Positions 11,716-23,853 of a DNA stretch of 64,000 nt are shown here, one piece after another. Source of the stretch: Podospora pseudoanserina (taxonomy: Eukaryota > Ascomycota > Sordariomycetes > Sordariales > Podosporaceae); contig NC_085925.1 of the NCBI RefSeq assembly GCF_035222485.1, positions 1,178,001 to 1,242,000 of the forward strand, read 5' to 3'. Below the pieces are notes generated by a model. That model had not been told where the DNA came from and did no database searches. It saw only the letters and a list, made by a program, of their open reading frames with translations. The position numbers and the translations under genes are program-made. The first letter of the stretch is position 1. The number at the start of each line of letters is the position of its first letter.

Positions 11716-14031
11716 ATGAAGAGTTTAGACTTCCGAATCCGGAAGCTACACGCCAACACCGACGCCGACAAACGTCTACAGAAGCGACAACCTTCTCGGA
11801 TATATGTCAACGAGGAGGCTCTGATCGAATTAACGGGCTCAAAAGACGGTGGCAAGGCTGTCTGTATCGAAAGGATCCATGAGCTAAATGCTGTGAGGCG
11901 TGAGGCCACTCTGTGGAAGGCCCCCGAAAAGCTGGATAAAGCCGTCACACAAATGTACGACGATTTTCGTACTGCCTGCGGCTTCAACCTTGGCGAGCAA
12001 GTGCGCATCACTGCGCTTGGCGGAGCTCTCCCAGACGCCGATGAGGTCATCGTCGAGCAAAAGCCGAGCGAAGATGGTTCGCTACCAGACCCCATTTTCC
12101 CCGAAGATCTCCCAGGCTGGATTGTTCTTATCGCAGGGCGTCTCTCACAAATCGAACATGTACACACCGGCTGGACCATCAAGGACCTCTACGTCCGGGG
12201 CCCAAAACGTTCTTTCATTGCCACCTCGGTCAATGGGAGGCCTACTGGTAACGCACGCTATATCGACAGGAAAACCCGGCTGGTTGTTGGGACAGCGGCG
12301 CGCACAAACGAGACTGGCGAGGGACCAGTCAAATCTTTGGAGAGGAAACTCGAAGTAAGAGGTATCAAAGGTCTGGACGCACCCGTCAAGAAGCTCAACG
12401 ACCTGCTGCGAGCCTTCACCTTTGGAGGCATCAAGAAGAGCTTCACGTTCCCAGGCATCGTCATCCATGGTGGCCACGGCACTGGGAAGACAATGCTCCT
12501 CAACAGTCTAGCCCACACAGGCTGGGGAACAGTTTTCCGTATCAAGTTTAAGGACAAACTCGGCGATATTCAGGAGACTTTTCAGACAGCAAAGCTTCAG
12601 CAACCAAGTATCATCCTGATCGACCAGCTCGAGAGGCTGATTGACAAGGACCGCAGCAACCGAGATGCCGTCATTCTCGCCCTCTGTGATTTGTTGGACG
12701 GCCTGGCGGCAGAGAAATCGACAAAGGGAGAGGCCCCCCAGGTGCTCGTGGTGGCCACCTGCTTGGATTATACGTCCGACATACCCGAAGACCTCAAAGA
12801 CCCCGGTCGGTTCACTTCTGAGATTTACCTTCCCATGCCAGACGTAGAGGGTCGCCGTGAGATTCTCTCATCGTTGGATCTCTGTGTTCCACCAGACCAA
12901 GAGGACGAGCTTCTCAACCAACTGAGTGCAAGCACTCACGCCTACAATGGTAAGGACTTGAGGCGGCTGGCAGACGAAGCCTGCTTGATCGGTACAACCC
13001 GTCATCTATCGCCACTTACGGTTTCTGCGCCCACCCCTGACCAATCTCGCCTTCTTTCTCCTCCACCCGAAGCCGAAGAGGACGAATCTGCTCCCGCTTC
13101 GGCGCCCGCCACCCTCATTCCCGCTGACTATCACAATGCGCTCCGGCTTGTCCGCCCGTCCCTAATGCACGATATCAACCTCAAGCCGCCCCCGATCCAC
13201 TGGGACGACATCGCCGGCCAATCTCTCGTCAAACAGTCCCTCCGCCGCGCCGTCCGTTTGTCCTTGGAACCCCCCGAGGTCCTCGCGCAATTCTTCGACC
13301 GTCCCCCGAAGGGCTTCCTGCTGTATGGACCTCCGGGTTGTTCCAAGACCATGGCGGCTCAAGCCATGGCTACCGAATCCGGCCTCAACTTCTTCGCTGT
13401 CAAGGGTGCCGAGCTGCTGAACATGTACGTTGGTGAGTCTGAGCGAGCCGTCCGCCGGTTGTTCCAGCGTGCCCGCGAGGTTGCCCCCAGCATGATCTTC
13501 TTTGATGAAATCGACAGCATCGCCGGCCAGCGCTCTGGTTTCTCGTCTTCGTCTTCCAAATCAAACGGTTCCAGCGGCGGTGTCAACGTTCTGACGACGT
13601 TATTAAACGAGATGGACGGTTTTGAAGCCCTCCACGGCGTCGTCGTCCTGGCAGCGACCAACCGTCCCCATGCTCTTGACCCGGCATTGCTTCGCCCAGG
13701 TCGATTCGACGAACTGATTTACGTCTCACCGCCAGACCAGGAGGCACGCCGTGCCATCTTTACCAAGGTCGGTGCCAAGAGGAAGATGAACGACGACGTA
13801 GATATCGACAAGTTGGTTGAGGATACGGAGGGCTATTCCGGTGCAGAGATCAAGGGTATCTGCGCGGCAGCAGGAGTGGCGGCTTACGATCGGTTCATCA
13901 AGGAGGGAGGTACGGACGTGGGAATACGGATGGGTGATCTGGAGCATGCTATTAAGAACCAAAAGAAGCAGATCACACGGGAGATGATCAAGGGGTTTGA
14001 AGACTGGGAGAGGCAGTTTGGGAAGGTTTGA
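11716..14031 (+). CDS. AFG2: AAA ATPase AFG2/DRG1, 60S ribosome maturation
   Basis: This type II AAA ATPase releases shuttling factors such as Rlp24 from pre-60S ribosomal particles in the cytoplasm. It is 771 aa in one exon, matching Afg2. An N-terminal domain occupies about the first 210 residues. The D1 Walker A is GGHGTGKT (252-259), but its Walker B reads IILIDQLE, with Gln304 where the catalytic Glu is normally found. DPGRF keeps the Arg of the arginine-finger region. D2 begins near residue 490 with WDDIAGQSLVKQ. Its Walker A is GPPGCSKT (538-545), the version typical of Afg2/SPATA5, and its Walker B is FFDEID (Asp597-Glu598). D1 is therefore likely to bind ATP but to hydrolyse it poorly, while D2 looks fully active. 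Tandem repeats flank the gene on both sides. Confidence 0.93.
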   Translation: MKSLDFRIRKLHANTDADKRLQKRQPSRIYVNEEALIELTGSKDGGKAVCIERIHELNAVRREATLWKAPEKLDKAVTQMYDDFRTACGFNLGEQVRITALGGALPDADEVIVEQKPSEDGSLPDPIFPEDLPGWIVLIAGRLSQIEHVHTGWTIKDLYVRGPKRSFIATSVNGRPTGNARYIDRKTRLVVGTAARTNETGEGPVKSLERKLEVRGIKGLDAPVKKLNDLLRAFTFGGIKKSFTFPGIVIHGGHGTGKTMLLNSLAHTGWGTVFRIKFKDKLGDIQETFQTAKLQQPSIILIDQLERLIDKDRSNRDAVILALCDLLDGLAAEKSTKGEAPQVLVVATCLDYTSDIPEDLKDPGRFTSEIYLPMPDVEGRREILSSLDLCVPPDQEDELLNQLSASTHAYNGKDLRRLADEACLIGTTRHLSPLTVSAPTPDQSRLLSPPPEAEEDESAPASAPATLIPADYHNALRLVRPSLMHDINLKPPPIHWDDIAGQSLVKQSLRRAVRLSLEPPEVLAQFFDRPPKGFLLYGPPGCSKTMAAQAMATESGLNFFAVKGAELLNMYVGESERAVRRLFQRAREVAPSMIFFDEIDSIAGQRSGFSSSSSKSNGSSGGVNVLTTLLNEMDGFEALHGVVVLAATNRPHALDPALLRPGRFDELIYVSPPDQEARRAIFTKVGAKRKMNDDVDIDKLVEDTEGYSGAEIKGICAAAGVAAYDRFIKEGGTDVGIRMGDLEHAIKNQKKQITREMIKGFEDWERQFGKV

Positions 14032-14230
14032 AGGCCTGGAATTTTGTGAATTAGGCGTAGGTACTATCTACATAGGCTTTTTGGTTTGTAAACAGGTCTT
14101 CTTGGTATTCAAGTAGGCATTCGTACTATCAAAATAGGCCTTTTGCCATTTTATTGAACTGAAATATGTGGTTTGACTAATACTGATCTGCCTTGTTACT
14201 ATTTTTATAGGTCTTCTTGAAATGTCAAGA
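14032..14230. repeat. AGGCCT-related repeats downstream of AFG2
   Basis: The first 200 bp after the AFG2 stop contain decayed copies of the same unit seen upstream, for example ACTATCAAAATAGGCCTTTT, ACTATCTACATAGGCTTTTT and CAAGAGGCCT. The copies are more diverged than those upstream and the spacing is irregular. Confidence 0.65.
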
Positions 14231-15309
14231 GGCCTACCATATGTGTGAACATGCCCCCTTGACTATCATTGAAGGCGTTCTGACTAGCCAAGTTTTAAAC
14301 AGCTCTCTTGGGAACCATTCCAGCACACTCATTGGGCAATGCAAGAAATGCCCTCACCTAGCACAAACCAGCAACAGGCCGGAGGGACCGTCGGTGGTGT
14401 TGAACACAGCCAGACTAGTCCTCTCGCGGTTTATTTCCCCTATCAGAATGCCACTAGGATTCCACAAGACAATGACTGACATGGGATAAATTTAGCGACA
14501 AACCCCCGCCATTTAGGGGACTTTTTGCCTCTCCAAACCCCCGGGGTCCCCAGCTGAGTGCCGAAGTGACGTCAAGTAACCCACCATTTCTTATCACGGG
14601 GAGCAGACAATCCCAAGGTCGCCATCAGAGAAGCAGTCACGAGCCAGCCAGAAGGGAAGGGAACAAGATAGCGTGTGAAGTGCGACCTGAAGCACTGTGG
14701 GAGCAACAAGAAACACAAGATAGTATTTTTATTTTTTATTTGATTTTGGTTACGCTACCTAGGTTATTCACTGGCGCGGGCACTCCGAACGACTGACTGA
14801 ATGTTGACAACGTCTTTTTTTCCCTCTCCCCCTTCTTTCCCCGCAGCCCGCTCGCGGTTCAGCCTTCTCTATTTTTTTGTTTTTACACCCGCCACCGCAG
14901 CCCATCCCTTGCGAACAGTTGTCTGTTTCGTTGCCTGTGTGTGTCGCATTCTCATTTTGCCCCTGTCGCAAAACTATTTTGCGACCAAGACCGCGCGCAA
15001 CAAAAGGAAAAAAGAAATCAGTTGTGTTATTCAACATATCGGCAGCGCGCGCACGACGTAGGACACGACACACACCCCCATCCTGTTCCTGTTGTTTCCT
15101 CCCTCCCTCGAGTCAAGCCCCGTTGTTCCCCAGACGAGCAAACAGACTGAAACGAAACAGGTGGTGGTCTGTTACGCGTGTGTCAACACAAACACACAAA
15201 CCCATCTGAACTACCATAAGCCAACCTTCCCCGACCTCGATAATAATACCGAATAATCATACCAAAATAATCACCCAAAAACACACGGGGCGACACCGTC
15301 ACCAAAAAA
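14231..15309. other. Intergenic region upstream of the Rab24-like gene
   Basis: This is about 1.1 kb with no convincing gene. The right half is C/T- and A-rich, as expected for a promoter and 5' leader of the Rab24-like gene, and includes CCAAA and CACACA tracts close to the start codon. Confidence 0.5.
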
Positions 15310-16327
15310 ATGTCGTCCGCCCTCGAAGCCAAAATCGTCATCCTCGGCTCCCAAGGTGTAGGCAAAACCTCCCTCGTAACCCGGTACTGCAAAGGCGCCT
15401 TCGACCCAGCCAAAACAACCTCCACCGTCGGGGCATCGTTCATGACGAAGAGGGTAGTAGACACAGACACCGACACCCTCGTCCGTCTGCAAATATGGGA
15501 CACCGGTACGTTGCGTCCCCCCTCCTCCTCTCCCCCTCGTTCTCCCCCTCCTCTCCCCCTCGTTCTCCCCCTCCTCTCCCTTATCCCAAATCACTAACTA
15601 ACCTCTTTTTCGCCCCGTCCATACAGCCGGCCAAGAACGCTTCCGCTCCATCTCCCGCCTCTACTACCGCGGCGCAAACGCCTGCATCCTCTGCTACTCT
15701 ATAACCGACTCATCCTCCTTCCACGAAATGTCCCTCTGGCTCACCGAGCTCCGCCGCAACTTACCTTCTGATATCATCCTCCACGTGGTCGGGACAAAGG
15801 CGGATATTGTCGCGAAGGACCCTTCGAAGAGACAGGTTCCGTTTGAGAGGTGTATCGCCTATGTGGCGGAGAATCTCGCTCCCGGAAGAGGATCAACCCC
15901 CCCTCCGTCCGCCACCCTCCCCTTACCCTTTGCACCGTCTTCTTCTGAACCAGCGGCTTCGTCGGCGAATCCGAGATCGAGCGGGTTGTTTTCGGCTATA
16001 TCGTCCACCGACCCTGGACCGAAATCTCCAAGCTCGAAACGGTCGTCTGGGTTTTGGGGCCAGGAGGTGGGGTGGGATGCCTGTCATGAGATTTCTGCCG
16101 AGAGCGGGGAGGGGGTGGAGGAGGTTTTTAGGGTCGTGACGAGGAAGCTGGTGGAGAGGGACAGGAAGATGAGGGCTGATTTGTTGGCTGCTAGTGGGGG
16201 GAGGTTGGATGGTGGTGGGTATATGGGGCCGGAGACGCCTTTTTTCTCAAGTGTGGCTGCTACGGCGGGGACGGATGATCAGGATGGTGGAGGGCAGGGG
16301 GGTATTTTGATGCTAGGTTTGGAGTAG
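15310..16327 (+). CDS. Rab24-like small GTPase
   Basis: This is a Ras-superfamily GTPase whose core most resembles Rab24. The CDS is join(15310..15505,15627..16327), 298 aa. The P-loop is GSQGVGKTS; STVGASFMTKR holds the switch I Thr; WDTAGQERF is intact. YYRGANACILCYSITDSSSF and the fourth GTP motif GTKAD (Thr instead of the usual Asn) match the Rab24 pattern. A Ser/Pro-rich insert of about 60 residues separates that motif from the SAES motif. The protein ends GGQGGILMLGLE, with no cysteines for prenylation. Rab24 in animals is linked to autophagy and late endosomes; the role here is inferred. The intron contains a 23-bp tandem repeat. An alternative 3' exon supplying cysteines was looked for and not seen. 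Confidence 0.85.
15525..15580. repeat. 23-bp tandem repeat in the Rab24-like gene intron
   Basis: The unit CTCCTCTCCCCCTCGTTCTCCCC in two pieces (CTCCTCTCCCCC then TCGTTCTCCCC) occurs 2.4 times head to tail at 15525-15547, 15548-15570 and partly to 15580. It sits in the single intron (15506-15626) and forms a long pyrimidine tract on the sense strand. Confidence 0.9.
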
Positions 16328-17565
16328 GAGGGAATAGTGGGGGGAGTTTTAGGGTGGGAAGGGATAGGAGGAGTTGGTTGTTTAGTCCGGGGTTCAGTAC
16401 ACCGGGGTTGGGGACGGGGGATCAGGGCCAGGGGCAGTATGTTGATGGGCAGAGGGGGGGGAGGTGCTGTTAGTTTGGAGTGTGGTCGGGAGGAAGGGAA
16501 GGGAGGGGGAGAGGGACAAGGAGGAGGGGGAGGATATGATACCCAAGGAGGAGGAAGGAAGGTCTGGCACTTACACACATTAAGCATATGAGCAACATTG
16601 GCATTGATGGGGCGGCGTTACATTTGTTTTGGACTTTTTTTTCCCCTCTTCTCTTCTCACTGTTCTGAGACTTTTTTTTCATATATTTTCTGTTCTGGCA
16701 TGGCATAGCATTTTTTTCTTTCTTTGTTGTTTTCTTGATTTCTTTTAGCAGACACCAACAAGCCAGAAATTGGGAAATTCATGGGATGGATATACTACCT
16801 AACGTATTATGTGTATTAACGAGCACACACGATTGCATGGCGAGGATGGATATCTGGTTTTCGAGTTCTTTGACCGTTCGAATTATATCCTCATTTCTGT
16901 CTCTGTAAATTCATCCGGTAGCGAGAGCGTTGATCAAAAGATTCCAACCAGCAAGAGATAACCAGCAAGAGATGTATACCACGATAAGGCATCAATTCCA
17001 ACCCGACGATATGTCAAGTCTCCAAACACATCTGCAGTGTGATGTGAACACGCTGTACCTACATTGCTGACCCCTTCCCTCCCACCTGCATGTGACAGCT
17101 ACTCACACACACACCCTGCCCCCCCCAAACATTCTCTCCCCTTCCCCAAGGATTCACATCTTCATATCTCAATCCAAGAAAATATCTCATGTACAAATAT
17201 AATTAATAATTAAGGTATGTATAGACTTGTGCCCTTGCGCGTGCTCCTTGCCCGCACCAACGCCCTTTTCCTGTATGCGTTGTATACATGGGGCGTTGGT
17301 TTGCAAAACTAATCGCAGTGCAATATGCTGTGTGTGTTCGTGTAACTTTTTTCATCAATCACATCCCTTATCCTTCCTTTCCCTTTCCCTGTCCTGTCCA
17401 AGAACCAAAACCCACCCTCCCGCCAAACCGACCCTTTCTGATCTTTTTTCGCCGTGACTAACCGCCCATCACATCCTATTATGGGATGGTCGGTCAACCG
17501 GGCCCCAAATCCTCTCCGAAAAATCAACCTTCTATAAGAGTATGGCATCACATGCCCACCACCAT
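16328..17565. other. Convergent 3' region between the Rab24-like gene and ERG25
   Basis: This 1.2 kb spacer lies between two converging genes. The left part is very G-rich on the plus strand and the centre has T runs. No coding gene or RNA gene was recognised. Confidence 0.5.
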
Positions 17566-18668
17566 TTACTGCGCCTTCTTGGCCCTAATCTCAGCCAGCT
17601 TGCGCTCGCGACGCTTCTTAGACGCCGCCTCACCGGCCTCGGTGTCAAGGCAGTAGTCCCACCAGCGGAAAGAAGAGGCATAGTTGCCAATGAAGCGCTC
17701 GTGGTGAAGATCGTGGTGGTCAGCACCAGCCCAGAAGGGGAGGATGTGACGAAGAGACCAGGGGAAGTCGTAACCGCTGTGGGCGTCGATGGCCTGGAAG
17801 AGGCGGAGGACGATCCAGAGGTACATGGTCACAAGGTGGAAGTCGTTGGTGATCAAAGTCCAGACAATGGGGCAGCCGACAATGCCGAAACCGAGGAGCA
17901 TGACTTCGATGGGAGAGGCGTACTCAGCGGCGAGACCGAAGGGGGCGCTGTAGGTGTGGTGGAGCTTGTGAATCGACTTGTAGAGGGGACCGTAGTGGAG
18001 CGCGCGGTGAAACCAGTAGTGCCAGGCATCCTCGAGGATGAAGAAGATGACGATTTGCATGGCGATCTTCCAGGCGGGAGGGAAGGGGACACCGTACTCC
18101 ATTCCGAAGTAGGTGGCGATGGGGTGGAAGAGCCAGATTTGGGGGAGTTCGACGGTGCAGTGACTGATGAGAACGAGAGCGGCGCATTCCCATTGCTCTC
18201 TCCATGTTGGGACCTTGGTCTGGGTGGTTGTTAGTCTGAGCTGCTGTGAATGTGCTTGGTTGCGCGCGCGAAACTCACGTTTTGCAACTTCCACTTGTTG
18301 AAGAAGGGGATGGCGTCGATGATGATCCAGGGGAGCGATCTGCCAAAGTAGACGAGCTCGTGCATGACGAAACTCATAATACCCGTCGCGATTGTGTCAT
18401 TCTGCATCCAAAGGTACCAGGACTAGGTGGTTGTCAGCATGTTCGGTCGAAAGTGTTGAGATTGGGGGAGGAGGTTCGCGCATACCGCCCAGAGACGCTC
18501 GGCAACATTGAGGTCGACGGCGGCCTTGGAGACCTCGTCGAAGACATTGGAGAAGGTAGCTGTTGAACCCAGACCACCAATGGTCGAGTTGCTGTACAGA
18601 AATTGTTAGCTTTCGCCATGACGCGACCGGAGCGGTGAACGGGATACGTACAGAGCGGCGTACGCCAT
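17566..18668 (-). CDS. ERG25: C-4 methylsterol oxidase
   Basis: This ER enzyme oxidises the C-4 methyl groups of 4,4-dimethylzymosterol in ergosterol synthesis, acting with Erg26 and Erg27. The CDS is complement(join(17566..18219,18279..18422,18486..18591,18652..18668)), 306 aa, a normal length. The di-iron histidine boxes are present: HYWFH with a further His at about 156-164, HKLHH at 173-177 and HHDLHH at 257-262. Membrane segments precede and separate these boxes. The protein ends KKAQ, a dilysine (KKXX) ER-retrieval signal. The first coding exon is only 17 bp (MAYAA plus two bases). It is divergent from NCA2. CCAAT boxes near 18939 and 19060 and an ATTGG near 19036 lie in the shared spacer. 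Confidence 0.95.
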
Positions 18669-19868
18669 GATGGGTGAATATGATAAGGGTCCGCAAAGGC
18701 AGAGAGAAGAAGGAGTGTAAAGTGAAGATGTAGAGAGAGATCGCTCCAGCCAGGAGAAGCGGTCGTAGATAAGGGAAAAAGAGGGAGGAAGAAAAAGAAC
18801 AACGGCCCCCAAGTCGAAAGCTGGTCGCGCGCGCAATCGAGGAAGATAGGGGAGAGGCAACAAAAAAGGGTCAGGGATAGGATGGTTTTTTATCGAGAAC
18901 TGCTGGCACGGTTTGGCATTCCCAATGCAGAGCTCTAAATGGGCCAATGGCCTGGTTCACAGCTGGATCGGCCCACCTCCAAAAACCCCTTTCCGCCTTC
19001 CGTGCACGCCAAGTGGGGCATCACCAGCGAAATCAATTGGCTGCGTGGAATCAGTTCAACCAATCCGTTGTCGGGTCGTCTGATGTGTGCCTGCCAAGAC
19101 ACCATACACCGTTACCTGCATGTAAACGGCAATTTCCGCCTCTTTTGGGAACGCTGTTTCTTCCGCTTGTTCACCGTTCACCGCCCGCGTGCTTGTTTCT
19201 ACCAACCTGTTTCGTTTCAACAACCACTAGACTTGCAGGGCCACCGCTACTTGCACATGCTGTCACCGAACCCAGGGACATGGTTGATATCTCATTCAGA
19301 AGTGGCCGAGTTTCCTCGAGATCTCGAGACTGGAGAGCTTATAAAGCCGATTACTCTGTACTCGAGTATGCGTCAAACGGTGCTTGCTTTGTAACAAAGA
19401 GTGGGCCACATGGCAGCTATGAAATCATTACGCAGCCTGACAGCTTCCCAGTTTGACGGTCACAGAGCCGCTCAGGTTGTATTTTCCAGTTTTTCAATTG
19501 ATACAAACATTTTCTTTCTCAGCCCTGCGGTTCTTTCAAAAATTCCCAGTGTTACATTTGCTGTTCCAACATCCCCGCAGGTATTTCCATTGGCGTGATC
19601 TCATCTGAATATCTCACGACCCAAACCGCCTCAAGGATCCCAGCTCCACCAGGGTGGGTTTGATTCGCACCAAACCACCGGATTCCCAACTTCCGCCATC
19701 AGTTCGGATGGCCTGATCGGTCCTCTCGGGAGCCGAAGCTCTGGACTCACAACTCGCCACTTTTTGCGCGTCCATCTCGACACAGCCCCCTGAGCAGTTC
19801 CGTACGGCGGTGAAAGCAACGAATTCGTCGAGTACCCCGCCTAGCCTCGTTTGGGAATCTCTATCAAA
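18669..19868. promoter_or_regulatory. Divergent promoter region ERG25 / NCA2
   Basis: This 1.2 kb spacer separates two divergent start codons. CCAAT-type boxes lie near 18939, 19036 (as ATTGG) and 19060, closer to ERG25. ATCACC near 19019 loosely resembles the sterol-response core bound by SREBP-type factors, but the match is partial. Open frames through this region show no protein-family features. Confidence 0.45.
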
Positions 19869-22134
19869 ATGTCGATTGTGGCCGAGTTAGTAACCCACCC
19901 ACCACCCACCTACCCCTCCGCGGGGATGGGATTCCCCATGTTTTGAAAGATGCATATGTTGACTTTGGCCTTTTTTGTTGCTATGCAGTCGAGTGCGTCG
20001 TCTCGATGCACTCATCGACAAAGTCTCACTTGTACAGTTGGGGTTTGGTGAGGAAGATGACAATCTGCATCTACCTTCCAACCGTGGCGGGGACTTCCAC
20101 CTGGTATCAGAACCGCGAGTTACTGAGCTGCTTCAGATTGCAAAGCAGCTCTCTTCCAGCTCGCTCTCACTGGGCCATATATCCAAGAGGCGAATTCGAA
20201 ACTTGTTGATTGAGTCTGGCCTGGCAAACGAGGATCAAAATAAGGAGCTTCACGCTGAGAAATGGATGGTCGAGGTGGATGCTGAATGGCATTTGGTTGG
20301 AAAGGCCACTATTCAAACATATGGTCTTTTGATGAGCTCCCTGCTTGATCAGATAAAGCCACTGAGCGATGATATCTGGTACTGGGACGAGATCTTGAGC
20401 TCCTACCCCAACAGCCTTCTTTACACGATGCAATCATCACCGGTGCGGATGGGGGAATGGACCAGGGAAGTCTGGCGAGAAAGTTTGGATCGCTTTAACG
20501 AGTGGCGACAGCAACAACTCGAGCATCGTTCAGCCCCTCGATCCCGGCGCGAGTCTAGGACAGACAGGGAGGGGGAGGTACTTACCGCCGGCACCTCATC
20601 AACACAGTCAGAATCAGGGTCTGGTGACAAGAACGCCGCCGCAGAGTCTGTAACTGAAATCAACTTGACCCAGCAATGGCGCGAGTTTTATGGCATCGTC
20701 CGAGAAAGCATCACGGAAAAGTCTCTGGGTAACATCAGGCGTGTCCTTGGTCGGGTTGATACTGGCCGTTCGGATGCCCGACGCAAGCTGGCTCGTCTCC
20801 AAAAACTCCGGGAAATGACGGCAACTGGTCTGGGCGTGCTTTTGGACGAGGGACTCGACATACGGACACCAGACGATGGTTCAGTGGTTGAAGCGACTGC
20901 TTATCACGAGGAGTGGCGAGTGGTGCTGGAGCGAAGCGTTGCTCTGATGGACTCGATCCTCCGCGGTTCGCTCACCCTCGAACACAATATGAAAGAGTTC
21001 GAAGACAACATTTTTTCTGGTGTTCAGCACGATCCCGAGTTGTCAATTCACACAGATGACGCTGCGCAGGCTGCAAGGCCTGCCATCCTTGCCCGCCGAC
21101 TCCTCAACATCCTTGATGAGGGCATTCCCCAGCATGCCGTGTCTACCTCGGTGTTGGCCCGCAAGAATGGTCGCCCTTCCCGACTCGTCAGATACTGGAT
21201 TCCGGCCATCGCTCTCCTCCTTTCGTCCTCGACAATCCTCCGCGTTCTTGTAAACAGGAAAGCCGACATTATCAACTGGATACGGGATCTTGGTGCCACC
21301 ACTCGGGATTTTTGGTTCAACTGGGTGATGGAGCCGATCAAGAAGGTCATCGGTACGATCCGTCACGATGAAACCAGCGAGATTGCCATCATGAGCCGTG
21401 ACAGCTTGAAAGCCGATCGCGAAAGTCTGGAGCGCATGGTGGTGGAGTTCTCTCGAGACAACCCTGACATTGCTGTTGGTAATTCAACCATCACCGAGGC
21501 CCAGGTTGCTGAAATCCGGACTCGGGTGAAGGAGGGAGATGTTACTCCCATCCTGAAAGCATACGAAAAGGATCTGAAGAAGCCCTTTGTGGGCGCCATC
21601 AGGGGAGATTTGGTCCGGTCGGTTCTCATCCAGGTGCAGAAGACAAAGGTCGATCTTGAGGTGGCTATCAGCGGCATTGATGCGCTGCTGAAGAGTCAAG
21701 AATTGGTGTTTGGTTTCATTGGGCTGACACCCGGTATTCTTGGTACGGTTCTCCTTGGTTCTTGACAATCTGGACATGGCTGACACGTCGCAGTCTCGAT
21801 TGGAATTATTCAATATCTCAGAACAGCATTCGGCAGCCGCAAGGGCTTGCGCCGTGGCCAGCGAGCTCGCCGCACCCGTCGTGTCTTGCGCAAGATGGAT
21901 AGAATATTGACCGAGGCGCAACACAACCTCCAGGACAACACCATTTCTTACCGGGACCGCGGTCTGTTGGTCTGCGAAGCTCACGTCCTACGCAACCTCA
22001 CTCAGGGAAATCTTCCTCGCGAGGTTGAAAAGGAGTTTATTGAGGATCTCGATGAATTCGCAAAGGCTAGGGCGGTTCCCGAGCTGTTCAGGGTGCTTGA
22101 CAGGATCCGCTGGGCATATTCGGAGTATTTTTAG
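19869..22134 (+). CDS. NCA2: NCA2-like mitochondrial membrane protein
   Basis: Nca2 proteins are mitochondrial membrane proteins; in yeast Nca2 is needed for proper expression of the mitochondrial ATP6/ATP8 transcript. The CDS is join(19869..19885,19989..21742,21794..22134), 703 aa. Exon 1 is only 17 bp and gives MSIVADRVRRLDALIDK after splicing with a GTTAGT donor. WYWDEILSSYPNSLLYTMQ and the C-terminal half with GFIGLTPGILVSIGIIQYL, KGLRRGQRARRTRRVLRKMD and YRDRGLLVCEAHVLRN are typical of the family. Two hydrophobic segments lie near residues 405-420 and 575-595. Choosing this start over a later Met restores the family N terminus. The region near residue 200-230 is a low-complexity linker. 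Confidence 0.9.
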
Positions 22135-23037
22135 ACAAGAAATAGACCTATCATGATGATTATGAGAACAATGTCAAGACTGGCGGATTGATAACACGTT
22201 GTGGCGTAGTGGGGCTTGTCTGTGTGACCCCTTGGCCCCAGCGCCCGGCCAGGCCCTGTGGTTGCTGCTGCCAAGACCCCTGGTGACCTGTGGCCGCCGT
22301 CCCTCTCGCTGCATGACCTCCCAAGCTTCCAGTTGCGTGTTGAGGCTCACCTCCAGGACAATTTGCAAAGGACGTCACCGATTGCTCTTTGTTGCCATCT
22401 TTTCCCCCCGAGTCCGTTGTGTCTTCTGACCATCCCGACACGCCCGCCGCCGTCGAGTTTCTCCCCGCCGGTGCCGCTGCAACCTAGAACACGACGCTTT
22501 GATTACGCAGTCCCTGGATTCCTGGGAAGCGACCATTGCTTCCAGGTTGCTCTCTGCTCTGCTGCTCTTGTAAGTTCAAGGCCATCCTTTCGTCCTGCCC
22601 ACCCTCACCGACTTTACACAACTACCGATCATAAGGCCCCGTCCCTGCCTTTGGTCATCTAGTCCCCTGATTCACCGTGGGCCGCCCAGACTTTGTCATA
22701 ACCAAACAGTCGCTGCCGCCGTCATCTCTTGACCCAAATACATCAAAAAATCCCACCCGTTGCTGACCCGTGTCACTCCTTTTTTACTCGCAGTTCGGTT
22801 CCCTCGATACACACATTACAAAAACTAATCTGTGAAAGACTCTCGATTGTGCGCATTACGATTACCTACAGGCAACCCTAACCTAACCGCATTTCACCTG
22901 TCCCTGAGCGAGAGAACCCATCAAACCCGCCCTACCTCCCATCCGAGAGTTTTATCCCCCGACGCTGCCGAATTCCATATTTGACTCGAATCTACACAAT
23001 ACCCACAGAAAGACAGATAGATCATCAACCGCCCAGC
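22135..23037. other. Intergenic region and 5' leader of SEC4
   Basis: This 0.9 kb stretch holds the NCA2 3' flank and the SEC4 promoter and leader. The last 500 bp are C/T-rich with CACA and ACCCA runs, as is common in leaders of strongly expressed fungal genes. No gene was recognised. Confidence 0.5.

Positions 23038-23853
<816 letters not shown>

Noticed and set aside
18939-19456. Two overlapping plus-strand frames of 151 and 169 codons between ERG25 and NCA2
   Set aside because: They lie in a divergent promoter region, overlap each other in different frames and lack any recognised motif.
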